Virus record (IMG/VR): IMGVR_UViG_3300036804_000175
Coordinates: 1-46,129 of that record
Source of the DNA: a virus
DNA: 46,129 nucleotides
Direction: 5' to 3' (one strand)
Numbering within the stretch: the stretch's first letter is position 1; every line of letters starts with the position of its first letter. Shown piece by piece: positions 15,878-23,621 of this stretch. The translations under genes and the position numbers were made by a program. Under the pieces are notes generated by a model. It was not told the DNA's origin and searched no databases. It saw only the letters and a program-made list of their open reading frames with translations.

Positions 15878-16558
15878 CTAGAATTTGATAATAAAACACA
15901 CGTTCAGGAATGGCGGCAAATTATCAGCAGTATCGTTAGTGTTTCCCGAGACCACTGCGCCTGTAGTTTTTGACGCTGTGCTGAATGCCGGCGCAGTAAC
16001 ACTGCCTTCAAAATCTGCGGTCCATGCTGCGGTATCCTGGCGATCCATGAACAGGCTGGGACTGCCAACAGAATAAAACGCAATATGTGCGACTGCAGCA
16101 GGAGTTCCACCATCTATCTGGTGATGGTGAGTTGTTGGGGCCACGCCGCCGGCCACTGCAAAGTTCGCGTTATCTTGCCTGGGCATTCTGGCTGCGAAGT
16201 TTGGCAAATTGAATGTGGTGGCCCCATCGCCGGGACCAAAGCTTGCAGCGAGAACTGCAAACAGTGCCGCGTAGGTGGTTCTGGATACAGCAGAGCCGTC
16301 GCAAACGAGCCAGCCGGTTGGCGGAATAAGAGCACCGAACATGGTTATGGCGCCGGGAGGTGCATTGCCGGTAGATCCTGCTGGGCCCTGTATTCCCTGT
16401 ATTCCCTGTGGGCCTTTGACGTCGCCAGCATCAACCGTACTTCCGCCACTTGTAGTGAGCTGAAGATGCCCTGAACCGTCTACTGCTCCAGTCACAACAG
16501 ATGCGTCAGCGATTTCTTGCATTTTTTCTGCAGTAAGGCCGGTTACCTGGGCCATCAT
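15878..16558 (-). CDS. Tail collar fibre protein (226 aa)
   Basis: A collagen-like stretch (GPQGIQGIQGPAGSTG, about 50-65) is followed by a phage tail collar domain: PPGAITMFG and GWLVCDGSAVSRTTYAALF (about 82-100), GDGATTFNLPNFAARMPR, a THHHQ motif and C-terminal NLPPFLNVCFIIK. Proteins of this type form trimeric fibres. Two ATGs (16558, 16555) follow GGAGG; the second has better spacing. Its place between tail-tube paralogs and the tape measure is odd, since collar fibres usually lie after the tip genes. Confidence 0.85.
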   Translation of the reverse strand: MMAQVTGLTAEKMQEIADASVVTGAVDGSGHLQLTTSGGSTVDAGDVKGPQGIQGIQGPAGSTGNAPPGAITMFGALIPPTGWLVCDGSAVSRTTYAALFAVLAASFGPGDGATTFNLPNFAARMPRQDNANFAVAGGVAPTTHHHQIDGGTPAAVAHIAFYSVGSPSLFMDRQDTAAWTADFEGSVTAPAFSTASKTTGAVVSGNTNDTADNLPPFLNVCFIIKF

Positions 16559-16565
16559 GCCTCCA

Positions 16566-17300
16566 TCACAATGAATAGACAGTATATGTGTCGCTGTCTA
16601 TGAGCACAGCTGATGACCAGTTTATCTGAAATGAATCTGTTCCAGTCATGAACACCACACTGTCTGGACCTGATGCTGTCCAGGACCCATCGCCGTTGTC
16701 TGTTATTCGGAGAGTCGTGTTCGACTCAAATATGCTGATTACAGTAAGCGGATCTGGAAGTGACGGGTCGTTTGCATCATCACCATAAAGCAGCGCTTCG
16801 AGTTCAGCTAGCGCTGCAGTGTTCGCTTGCGCTAGAACTATTACAAGATGCGGTGTAGGCCTTGCTGCGGGAATATCCATGGGAACAGTACTTATGTCCC
16901 ACGAAAATGCTACAGGATTAGGAGTGTCAGACAGTGAATTGTACTGATCACTGGATGGTGCTGCAGATGCGTTATACACAATATGCAATTTGTTGTTATC
17001 ACGATAACATAGCCCAAAAGACTTTCGTTTTTGTGCAGTTAGTCCTTTGGTAATTCCATTGTATTGCTCGAATTCATCAGGATATGTGAATGCAACAACA
17101 GTTCCATCGAATTCCGACAACACAGAATCTTCCTGATACTTCTGGCCATCGAAATATAGTGGATTGGATGACGCGTCACCTTTTTCGGTAACTGAAATCA
17201 ATCCGTTCCATGCTACCCCCGGGGAATTTTGAGGATACAAAACTCCCTGGCTGACTCCTTCTGGGTAAAATCTTGTTCCCGTGTCCCAGGATATTCGCAT
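16566..17300 (-). CDS. Tail-tube paralog 3 with Ig-like C-terminal domain (244 aa)
   Basis: Residues 1-190 match the tail-tube protein at 18731-19600 in order: WDTGTRFYPEGVSQGVLY, AWNGLISVTEK, FTYPDEF, SFGLCYR, KLHIVYN, FSWDIS, LEALLYGDDANDPSLPDP. The last 50 residues (195-244) are a different small beta domain (LRITDNGDGSWTASGPDS). It is therefore a third version of the tube protein carrying its own decoration domain. It might replace the main subunit at selected rings or form another tube-like part; this is inference. Confidence 0.8.
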   Translation of the reverse strand: MRISWDTGTRFYPEGVSQGVLYPQNSPGVAWNGLISVTEKGDASSNPLYFDGQKYQEDSVLSEFDGTVVAFTYPDEFEQYNGITKGLTAQKRKSFGLCYRDNNKLHIVYNASAAPSSDQYNSLSDTPNPVAFSWDISTVPMDIPAARPTPHLVIVLAQANTAALAELEALLYGDDANDPSLPDPLTVISIFESNTTLRITDNGDGSWTASGPDSVVFMTGTDSFQINWSSAVLIDSDTYTVYSL

Positions 17301-17307
17301 CTGCGGC

Positions 17308-18174
17308 CTACCCTGTGTTTTTCCAGACTTCGCCGGTTACAGTATCGTAACCCCAGTCGTTTACAAGTGCTTCAGGCGGGAAATCGAGATCACCTGTAAG
17401 ATCCCACCAATAGGCTCCGCTGTCAGGAGACATGTCGTAGTAAACATCTCCAGTGCTGAAGTCCAGCCCCATGTCGCCGATAAGTGCCTCAGGCGGAAAG
17501 TCGATATTGCCTGTAAGGTCCCACCAGTTGGAATCTGGAGGAGAAATAAGCAAAGTGCTCACCTCATCTGGCGTTGGCATTCGTGGATCGTGATTGTCAT
17601 CTCCGTAAAGAATCGCTTCAAGGCGGCCTATTATGTATGGCTGGACATATCGGGTGTCAAATATGAAGTGCGAAGTTGGCTTATAGCCAGCAATGCTAAC
17701 TGGATACGTTGCGACATCCCATGAGTATGTTTTAACTGAAGGAGTATCGGCATCGGTAGTATGGACATTGTCTGCAGCCTTGGCTACCGCATTGTAAACC
17801 AAATGTATCTTATAACCATAATCAATATCAACGAGATCGTTCCCTATAAGGGTTCTGTAAGAGAAGTTAAATGGTGCTTTAGGCTGATTTGCTGCGTACA
17901 ATCCTTGCGAAAGACGTGATCGGCCGATGCATGGATTAAACACGGTGGGTGCTGAGAACGCTTGAATAGTTGCTGCGAAATCTTCCACTGCTGAACTGTT
18001 CAGGATCTTTCTTCCATCGAGATAAAATGGCTGAAGGCTGCCTCCTGATGGCGCCTCAGTCACACTTGCCAAACCTGACCAGATAGTGACCGCAGAGTTT
18101 ACGTAAAGTATCCCGCGATCTGTTCCTGTATGGTACAATCGTGTCCCTGGATCATCCCAGGTGATTCGTGGCAT
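17308..18174 (-). CDS. Tail-tube paralog 2 with duplicated C-terminal repeat (288 aa)
   Basis: The first 210 residues follow the tail-tube pattern (ITWDDPGTRLYHTGTDRGIL, IWSGLASVTE, FSYRTLIGND, KIHLVYNA, YSWDVATYPV, LEAILYGDDNHDPRMPTPDE). The C-terminus has two near-identical 31-residue repeats (protein 217-247 and 256-286), each WWDLTG-(N/D)-x-DFPPEAL and ending TG-(D/E)-V. ATG at 18174 is preceded by AGGGGG; a longer frame overlaps the upstream gene. It is the second of three tube paralogs in this operon. Confidence 0.8.
   Translation of the reverse strand: MPRITWDDPGTRLYHTGTDRGILYVNSAVTIWSGLASVTEAPSGGSLQPFYLDGRKILNSSAVEDFAATIQAFSAPTVFNPCIGRSRLSQGLYAANQPKAPFNFSYRTLIGNDLVDIDYGYKIHLVYNAVAKAADNVHTTDADTPSVKTYSWDVATYPVSIAGYKPTSHFIFDTRYVQPYIIGRLEAILYGDDNHDPRMPTPDEVSTLLISPPDSNWWDLTGNIDFPPEALIGDMGLDFSTGDVYYDMSPDSGAYWWDLTGDLDFPPEALVNDWGYDTVTGEVWKNTG
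17317..17526 (-). repeat. Tandem 31-residue coding repeat in tail-tube paralog 2
   Basis: Two copies (17434-17526 and 17317-17409) encode the WWDLTG...DFPPEAL...D...TG unit. The DNA copies are clearly related but not identical, pointing to an old duplication rather than recent slippage. Confidence 0.7.
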
Positions 18175-18175
18175 G

Positions 18176-18715
18176 CTACCCCCTGGATCCCATTGAAGCG
18201 CGTCGCTGTGCATTCAGTTCGCGATTTTGCTGAGCTAGATCACGAGGACTTAGCTTCTCTTTCGAGTTGTTTTTGATATTGCAAACCTTAATTAGCGTTA
18301 GCAAACGATTAAGATGCCAGTTTTCGCATTCAAAAGGAATACCCAGCGCTATCATCCAGTAGTAGATAAGTTCAGCAGTGACTATTTCACGGCTGTTTGT
18401 TTCTCTGCTGTTACTAAACCAGGTAGCGGTCATCTTGGCGTTGATGTACTTGTTAATTGCTTCATAGTTGCGTTCAGTGAACTTGGGGAAAACATGCTCC
18501 GGAAATTCGCTTCCAGTATGCATCATCCTGATATAATCCAGGACTTGCTCGTCAGTCTTCTGGGTTGCATCCAAGAATGGAATTTCCCACTTTGACTCCC
18601 ATTTTGACAGTGAGACCAGCGAATGCTCCAGCTCAAGCACAACTGAGACTGAAGCAACAAACTCGTTAGTCGCTTCATCAAAATCTTCAGCGGTGGTGAC
18701 AGACAGCCGGAGCAT
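18176..18715 (-). CDS. Tail assembly chaperone-like protein (179 aa)
   Basis: The pattern LELEHSLVSLSKWESKWEIP, REIVTAELIYYWMIALGIPF, ENWHLNRLLTLIKVCNIKN and C-terminal ELNAQRRASMGSRG is that of a conserved protein always found between tail-tube and tape-measure genes in Gram-positive siphophages; it is generally taken as the tail assembly chaperone. It is a single frame here; I found no slippery site or second frame as in the lambda G/GT pair. It follows the main tube gene by 15 bp. Confidence 0.8.
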   Translation of the reverse strand: MLRLSVTTAEDFDEATNEFVASVSVVLELEHSLVSLSKWESKWEIPFLDATQKTDEQVLDYIRMMHTGSEFPEHVFPKFTERNYEAINKYINAKMTATWFSNSRETNSREIVTAELIYYWMIALGIPFECENWHLNRLLTLIKVCNIKNNSKEKLSPRDLAQQNRELNAQRRASMGSRG

Positions 18716-18730
18716 TCGCTGGTCCTTTCT

Positions 18731-19600
18731 CTACGTGTGCTGGAAGAACCACTCGTCGACCGACGGATCGGGGAAGATGTAACCCTGAGCCGGCCGAGCA
18801 TGCACGACCGTGTTCTGCGTGATGGCTGGCTGAGCACCAGCGTCCACGTCCACGCCGTCGATGCTGTAGATGACACCAGTAACGGCCGGAATCGTGATGA
18901 CATCGGCTGTCATGGTTGGAACAGCAGGCTCCGCGGTCACGGTGACAGTGCCACTGAATAGAGCAAGGACATCGTCAGGCATGGGAAGCGACGGATCGGT
19001 GCCCTCAGTGCCGTAAAGAAGATCCATGAGATCGGTGAGTGCGCCGGCATTGACCTTTGTTGAATCAATGGTGAGCTGGCATGTCGGCTTCATGTTGGTC
19101 ATCGGGACGGGCGAGCACTCGAATGCCCAAGAGAACTGAACAGAAGACGGATTGTCGTTGATCGTGGCGAAGTCACGCTCTGACGCGGCCGCGAGAGCGC
19201 CGTAGACGAGATGCAACTTAAAGCCAGCGTCCGACGAAATGTCATTCCCGATTTTGCTGCGGTAGCAAAGACCGAAGGTCTGGCGCGTCTGCTGGCCAAC
19301 GACAACACCCGCAACCGGAGCCGCCGTGCCGTCGCAAACACCCCACTCGTCCGGATAGGTCCAGGCCTCGATCGTGCCGGAGTAGGTTTCGGTCGACAGC
19401 AAGTTGAGGTACTTGATGTTGTCCGCGTAACTCGGGTTCGGAGCGGCGCCACCAGGCTGCTCCTTGACCGTAGTCAGGCCGTTCCAGGCGAACCCAGAGT
19501 CGTACTCGCCTGATTCGGAGTTGAGAAGGTACAGAACGCCATGATCGACGCCTGCTTCGAATTTCCGCTGTCCTGTGCCATCCCAGACAACAGCTGTCAT
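18731..19600 (-). CDS. Major tail-tube protein with Ig-like C-terminal domain (289 aa)
   Basis: Major tail protein forming the tube. Core (1-215): WDGTGQRKFEAGVDHGVLYL, FAWNGLTTVKEQPGG, WTYPDEWG, TRQTFGLCYRSKIGND, KLHLVYGALA, LMDLLYGTEGTDPSLPMPDD. Residues about 222-289 are a separate Ig-like domain (VITIPAVTGVIYSIDG, then HARPAQGYIFPDPSVDEWFF) that is related to the C-terminus of the capsid fusion at 20249-22282. Its position after the neck genes and before the chaperone makes it the main tube subunit; two paralogs follow. Confidence 0.9.
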   Translation of the reverse strand: MTAVVWDGTGQRKFEAGVDHGVLYLLNSESGEYDSGFAWNGLTTVKEQPGGAAPNPSYADNIKYLNLLSTETYSGTIEAWTYPDEWGVCDGTAAPVAGVVVGQQTRQTFGLCYRSKIGNDISSDAGFKLHLVYGALAAASERDFATINDNPSSVQFSWAFECSPVPMTNMKPTCQLTIDSTKVNAGALTDLMDLLYGTEGTDPSLPMPDDVLALFSGTVTVTAEPAVPTMTADVITIPAVTGVIYSIDGVDVDAGAQPAITQNTVVHARPAQGYIFPDPSVDEWFFQHT

Positions 19601-19609
19601 TACTGCTCC

Positions 19610-19915
19610 TTAGAAGTAAACGTCGTAAATGTCGTGATTCAGGCCTTCAGTCGTGAAATGCCGTACATATTTCGTCAACGGCAATGCTGCGACCTTATCT
19701 GGTATAAGACTGTCTGGATCAGAGTCGATCACAGTAACTTGCCAGCGAACTTTCCTGGTATAAGGAGTATTGTCAGCGAACTGCACCGTCTGATAATCCC
19801 GATTGTAAACAATCGCAGGATAGTTCATTATGGTGTTTGGTGGAGGCTGAAAATATACACTCACTCCATCTTGAAGTGAGCTAAGAAGGGCTTGCAGATC
19901 AAGGCGTAGGCCCAT
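19610..19915 (-). CDS. Tail terminator-like protein (101 aa)
   Basis: A short alpha/beta protein: LRLDLQALLSSLQDGVSVYF, MNYPAIVYNRD, WQVTVIDSDPDSLIPDKVAAL. The fold pattern and its place directly before the tail-tube gene suggest a tail terminator/completion protein that caps the tube at the neck. ATG at 19915 has GGAGG eight bases upstream; it overlaps the upstream neck gene by 17 bases. Confidence 0.75.
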   Translation of the reverse strand: MGLRLDLQALLSSLQDGVSVYFQPPPNTIMNYPAIVYNRDYQTVQFADNTPYTRKVRWQVTVIDSDPDSLIPDKVAALPLTKYVRHFTTEGLNHDIYDVYF

Positions 19916-20231
19916 TCCACAGTCCTCCAATCGTCAATATAAGCCTTGGCCGCAGAACCTCCACATTGGTTATGGCCCAGCGAGATCCTTCCCACTCGAC
20001 GTACCGGAAGTTCATGAAATTAGCGTAGGCTTCGGCATCGCCCAGAATGCTGAATGAGTTTTCCAGTGATAGGTTGTCATTCAGCTCAGGTGGAACCAGC
20101 GTCGGCGGCAACAGGCGCCTGGAGTTTCGTACAACATCCCCGTAATATGTTCTTTCGGTGATGATGTCAGACCAGACACCTGGTGCCGTCTCCGTGGAGG
20201 TTGCATAGCCTACGGCTCCGGAGAACCGCAT
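19899..20231 (-). CDS. Head closure/neck protein (110 aa)
   Basis: The motif set MRFSGAVGYAT, VWSDIITERTYYGDVVRNSR, NDNLSLENSFSILGDAEAY, FRYVEWEGSRWAITNVEVLR and LILTIGGLWNG is a highly conserved small neck protein placed between capsid and tail-terminator genes in this type of phage. It probably closes the connector after packaging. It is 110 residues, normal for the family. Confidence 0.8.
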   Translation of the reverse strand: MRFSGAVGYATSTETAPGVWSDIITERTYYGDVVRNSRRLLPPTLVPPELNDNLSLENSFSILGDAEAYANFMNFRYVEWEGSRWAITNVEVLRPRLILTIGGLWNGPTP

Positions 20232-20248
20232 TCATTCCTCCCCTGGCG

Positions 20249-22282
20249 TCAGCCGGTTCTGGTGAAAGTCCAGTCCGTCTCGGCCTGGTCACCGAACTCG
20301 TAGGTGGATGCCGCAAGGGCCCGCACGCGAACAGAGCTTGCCACCGCAATAGCACCCTGGGCGCCAGCGGTCAGTGCAGATCCGACAGTCCCATCGTCGG
20401 CCACGTCCACGTAGGATACATGCGCGGTAGTTGGGATTGTGACAACACCGGTGACCGTGTCGAACGCAGGAACAGTCGGGTCGGGCAGCAGAGTGCCGGC
20501 ACCGGTGAACTCGGTCACCACGAGTGCACCCTTGTACTTGGTCATGGCACCGGAAACCCGGGTCTCCATCAGGTACTTGAACTGGTTGTAGTCGATGTCG
20601 AAGAAGTCGAACATCGACACTTCGCCACCCTTGTCGGCGCCGACCGTATAGTCCGTTAGGTTGACGATGATGCCGATCAGCCCCGGAGTCGCCTCGAGAG
20701 CTTCGCACGGAACGACGTCGGAAACACTCAGTGCTGCGGCGAGCTCCACCTTCGTGGGGTAGAGCCGGCGGCCGAGAGTGTCCTTGGCGAGAAGCATCAT
20801 GGCCAGGTATGGCAGTGTGGTGTACATCACTGGATTGCCCGAACCCCGGTAGTGCCTCATGCCCATGACAACCGCGTCGACGATGTTGTCCGCCTTGGCT
20901 TCCCCGACATTCTCAGCACCAGCGACCCGGAGGTCGACATTGAGCTGAGTCACGTACATCTCGTCATCGCCGTAGATCGGCCGGACGTTCGCCGGATTGA
21001 TCTTGTCGAGGTCTGCGATGTCACGCCCATCACCAACGAGAATGGCCCGGGCCAGTTCCTCATCGAGCATGATGCGGAGCTCGGTCTGCAACCAGACGAC
21101 GACGTCAAAGTCCGTGATGTCCAGGATGTCATCGCGGTCGAGCTTCTGCTTCTTGTAGATGGTCTGTGGCGTCGTGATACGCCGGGCCACGCCGAAGAAC
21201 TCCTCGCGCTTCAAGTTGGCCTTGATGTAGCCCTTGGCGCGAGCCTCTTCCTGTGTGATGTCAGCGGTCCAGCTGCGGATCCTGCTGAATGGAGTCTTGC
21301 GGGTTCCGGTCAGAACACCAGCAACCCATTCCATCCGCCTCGAGATCCACTCAGGCGAATCGGTGACTGCCTGGTCGTATGGGAATAGCGTCTCGATGCT
21401 GTCGATGCCGTGCGCGATGGCAAAGCCTTCGACAGCTTCCTTCAGTGAGCCACTCTTGCGTGCAGAGGAGAAAATCTCCTCGACATCGGAGTGCGTCAGC
21501 TCAGAACCGGCCCTCGACGGCTTGGTCTGTCCGTCTTTGGTCTGGTCGAATACGTTACGGGACACTTGGCCGGCGCCTTCCTTGTCGTGATGTGTGATGG
21601 CGTTGCTTGGGTTGTTGTCGGTTGTTTCGCCTTGCTGCATTGTTGCAGCACCGATAAGGCCGTAAACAACCTGCTTCTGCTGATCGGTCAAGCTGCCGAT
21701 GACTTCTTCCACCGTGGCATCTGGTGGAAGATCGTCGCCATCGTTATCATTGACCGCCGGCGCTGAGGGCATCGGCCCTTTCTGCGCTGGAACTACCTTC
21801 TTTGCGCCAGGCACCGTGGTGCTGGCATGCTCGAGCTCGGCACCGCTGTAAATGATGGCCTCATCTTCCAGCACTTTGTCATCGTCTCCGTGCTGGAGAT
21901 GCAGATTGTCGATGAAGGCGCCGGGATTGGCCCCAGCGAGCACCAGGCTGCCCTCACGGATGTTTCCATGCGTGACCGTTTGCCCCTTATGGATGAGCTT
22001 GTTGGCGTAGATGCTCAGCGCGGTGATGTCCTTGTGCAGGACAAGGGCTTTTGCCTGCTGTCCGGCGACCGTGTCGTTGAAGAAACCATCTGCGCGGACG
22101 CCGTCGTCGACATGCTGCAGAATGAGGTGACCGAGAACGTTCTCAGGGTCGTTGTGCTGATGCTGCCACACAAGCGGGATCTGGTCTCCGTCGTTCGCTT
22201 TGAAGGCATGGGCGAGAATCGTCCGGCCATCAGAGCACTTGATCCCGTACCTCGTGACGTACCCACTGAAATCAGGTACCAT
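20249..22282 (-). CDS. Fused prohead protease, scaffold and major capsid protein (677 aa)
   Basis: One polypeptide carries: an S78-type maturation protease at 1-160 (WQHQHNDPENVLGH with the catalytic His near 41, GSLVLAGANPGAFID with the candidate Ser at 112); a low-complexity/helical linker at about 160-265, probably the scaffold; an HK97-fold capsid protein at about 265-600 (TPFSRIRSWTADITQEEARA, KRE.FF segment, MYTTLPYLAMMLLAKDTLGR, SGAMTKYKGALVVTEF); and an extra Ig-like domain at 612-677. The fusion links protease dose to capsid dose. The C-terminal domain resembles that of the major tail protein. It overlaps the portal gene by 11 bases. Confidence 0.9.
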   Translation of the reverse strand: MVPDFSGYVTRYGIKCSDGRTILAHAFKANDGDQIPLVWQHQHNDPENVLGHLILQHVDDGVRADGFFNDTVAGQQAKALVLHKDITALSIYANKLIHKGQTVTHGNIREGSLVLAGANPGAFIDNLHLQHGDDDKVLEDEAIIYSGAELEHASTTVPGAKKVVPAQKGPMPSAPAVNDNDGDDLPPDATVEEVIGSLTDQQKQVVYGLIGAATMQQGETTDNNPSNAITHHDKEGAGQVSRNVFDQTKDGQTKPSRAGSELTHSDVEEIFSSARKSGSLKEAVEGFAIAHGIDSIETLFPYDQAVTDSPEWISRRMEWVAGVLTGTRKTPFSRIRSWTADITQEEARAKGYIKANLKREEFFGVARRITTPQTIYKKQKLDRDDILDITDFDVVVWLQTELRIMLDEELARAILVGDGRDIADLDKINPANVRPIYGDDEMYVTQLNVDLRVAGAENVGEAKADNIVDAVVMGMRHYRGSGNPVMYTTLPYLAMMLLAKDTLGRRLYPTKVELAAALSVSDVVPCEALEATPGLIGIIVNLTDYTVGADKGGEVSMFDFFDIDYNQFKYLMETRVSGAMTKYKGALVVTEFTGAGTLLPDPTVPAFDTVTGVVTIPTTAHVSYVDVADDGTVGSALTAGAQGAIAVASSVRVRALAASTYEFGDQAETDWTFTRTG

Positions 22283-23606
22283 TTTGACTGTTATCTCCTT
22301 GTGTCTCTGTCGGTACTGGTGGGACCGACGGTATGGCCGGACGCTGAGGGAAGGGCGACCTTGGCGGTAGTTTTGGTCTGCCTAGTGCAACTCCGTTCTC
22401 AGGAAGCTCTCCGTAAGCAGCTGGAATGTTCTTGTTGAGAAGCTGATCAGCCTTCGGGTCGCTGGACGGCCTGAAGCCGACGACAGAGCGCATGTCATTG
22501 GAGCTGAGAATCTCGTTTCTGGTGAACTTGTCAGCAATCTCTGCTAGATCCTTAACCGGCACCAGTTTGAACGGATCCCTGACATATAGGATCCACTGAC
22601 CTTGTGACCTAGCTGTCTTAGTCAAGAACGTTCGGACCATTGCTTCAGTAATAGCACCAAGCACAGGCTCAATTGTACGGTTGTAATAATTCAGCATCGT
22701 AGGTTCATCTGCAGTACCGTTCATAACGGCATCAGTCAAGCCTAGCTGACCATAAAGCATTGTCGTCAGGAACGTAACCTGGCTCATCAAGTTGTTCTCA
22801 GCAGGACGATTAAGCTGGACAATCTTTTCTGTGCCATCAGTGTATGCAATTCCGTATTGAGAATCCTTTAGCTGAAACTCAATCTCTTTGAGTCTTTTCT
22901 GGGCTTCCAGACGGCGTGCCTCAGTTTTAATGACATAGGGAAGCTGAATTATGATGTCCAGATTTCCAGAAGCGCTTTGCTCATCCACAGCATCCAGCAA
23001 ACTTAGCTTTCTAAGTAGCCTCTGCAGCGTGGAACTTGGCTCATTCATAACCGAGTACAACGGGTTTTCTACAATAGCAACCATAGATTTTGGCATAAGC
23101 ACATCTTCCTGCATACCCTTGTTCTCATTATAAGCTCTAACGAGAACATGCCTTGGGTACCAGTTCATGATTTGGCCAACGCGCATGGAGTTAATGTCGT
23201 AACTGCCTGTAACAAGAGGATTAAGAGTAGTATCGACTGGAAGGATGGCAACGACGCCTACATCGAAAAGAGTTTGCACAACATCCTGAATGAACTGCCG
23301 GGCACCTTGGTCGCAGTTCGCCTGTACTGTCAGGCAATCGTTGAGTGCACTAGGCATGTCTTGCTGATATTGCCGGTTGTCATTCAGCCGCACATGTCGT
23401 ATTGGAACTGCGGCGGTATCTATAGCAAGACGAGTATAAATTGCAGTAACAATAGTTTTTTCGTTCGTGTAGCGAAAGCGCGCACGATCTGGTCGTCGTG
23501 TGTATGATGGGCCAAGATCTATTGCCTTCGTTACTTCTTGTGGATGCTTATCTAGCCACAAAAACGCGTTCCATGCGTGCTTCAGGCGATCCTTAAAATC
23601 ACCCAT
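22272..23606 (-). CDS. Portal protein (444 aa)
   Basis: Portal forming the dodecameric ring for DNA entry at one head vertex. Seen: an N-terminal segment ending IYTRLAIDTAAVPIRHVRL, SMRVGQIMNWYPRHVLVR, a long helix with ARRLEAQKRLKEIEFQL, the QLGLTDAVMNGTADEPTMLN signature and the EILSSNDMRSVVGFRPS C-terminal segment. Length is typical for this class. It lies 15 bp after the terminase gene and overlaps the capsid fusion. Confidence 0.9.
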   Translation of the reverse strand: MGDFKDRLKHAWNAFLWLDKHPQEVTKAIDLGPSYTRRPDRARFRYTNEKTIVTAIYTRLAIDTAAVPIRHVRLNDNRQYQQDMPSALNDCLTVQANCDQGARQFIQDVVQTLFDVGVVAILPVDTTLNPLVTGSYDINSMRVGQIMNWYPRHVLVRAYNENKGMQEDVLMPKSMVAIVENPLYSVMNEPSSTLQRLLRKLSLLDAVDEQSASGNLDIIIQLPYVIKTEARRLEAQKRLKEIEFQLKDSQYGIAYTDGTEKIVQLNRPAENNLMSQVTFLTTMLYGQLGLTDAVMNGTADEPTMLNYYNRTIEPVLGAITEAMVRTFLTKTARSQGQWILYVRDPFKLVPVKDLAEIADKFTRNEILSSNDMRSVVGFRPSSDPKADQLLNKNIPAAYGELPENGVALGRPKLPPRSPFPQRPAIPSVPPVPTETQGDNSQNGT

Positions 23607-23621
23607 ACGTTACCTCCTTTC

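Noticed and set aside
18176-18715. Programmed frameshift in the tail chaperone
   Set aside because: The gene ends with its own stop next to a separate gene start; no slippery heptamer leading to an overlapping second chaperone frame was seen.
21827-22438. 203-codon plus-strand frame
   Set aside because: Opposite the protease part of the capsid fusion, no ribosome site, no promoter.
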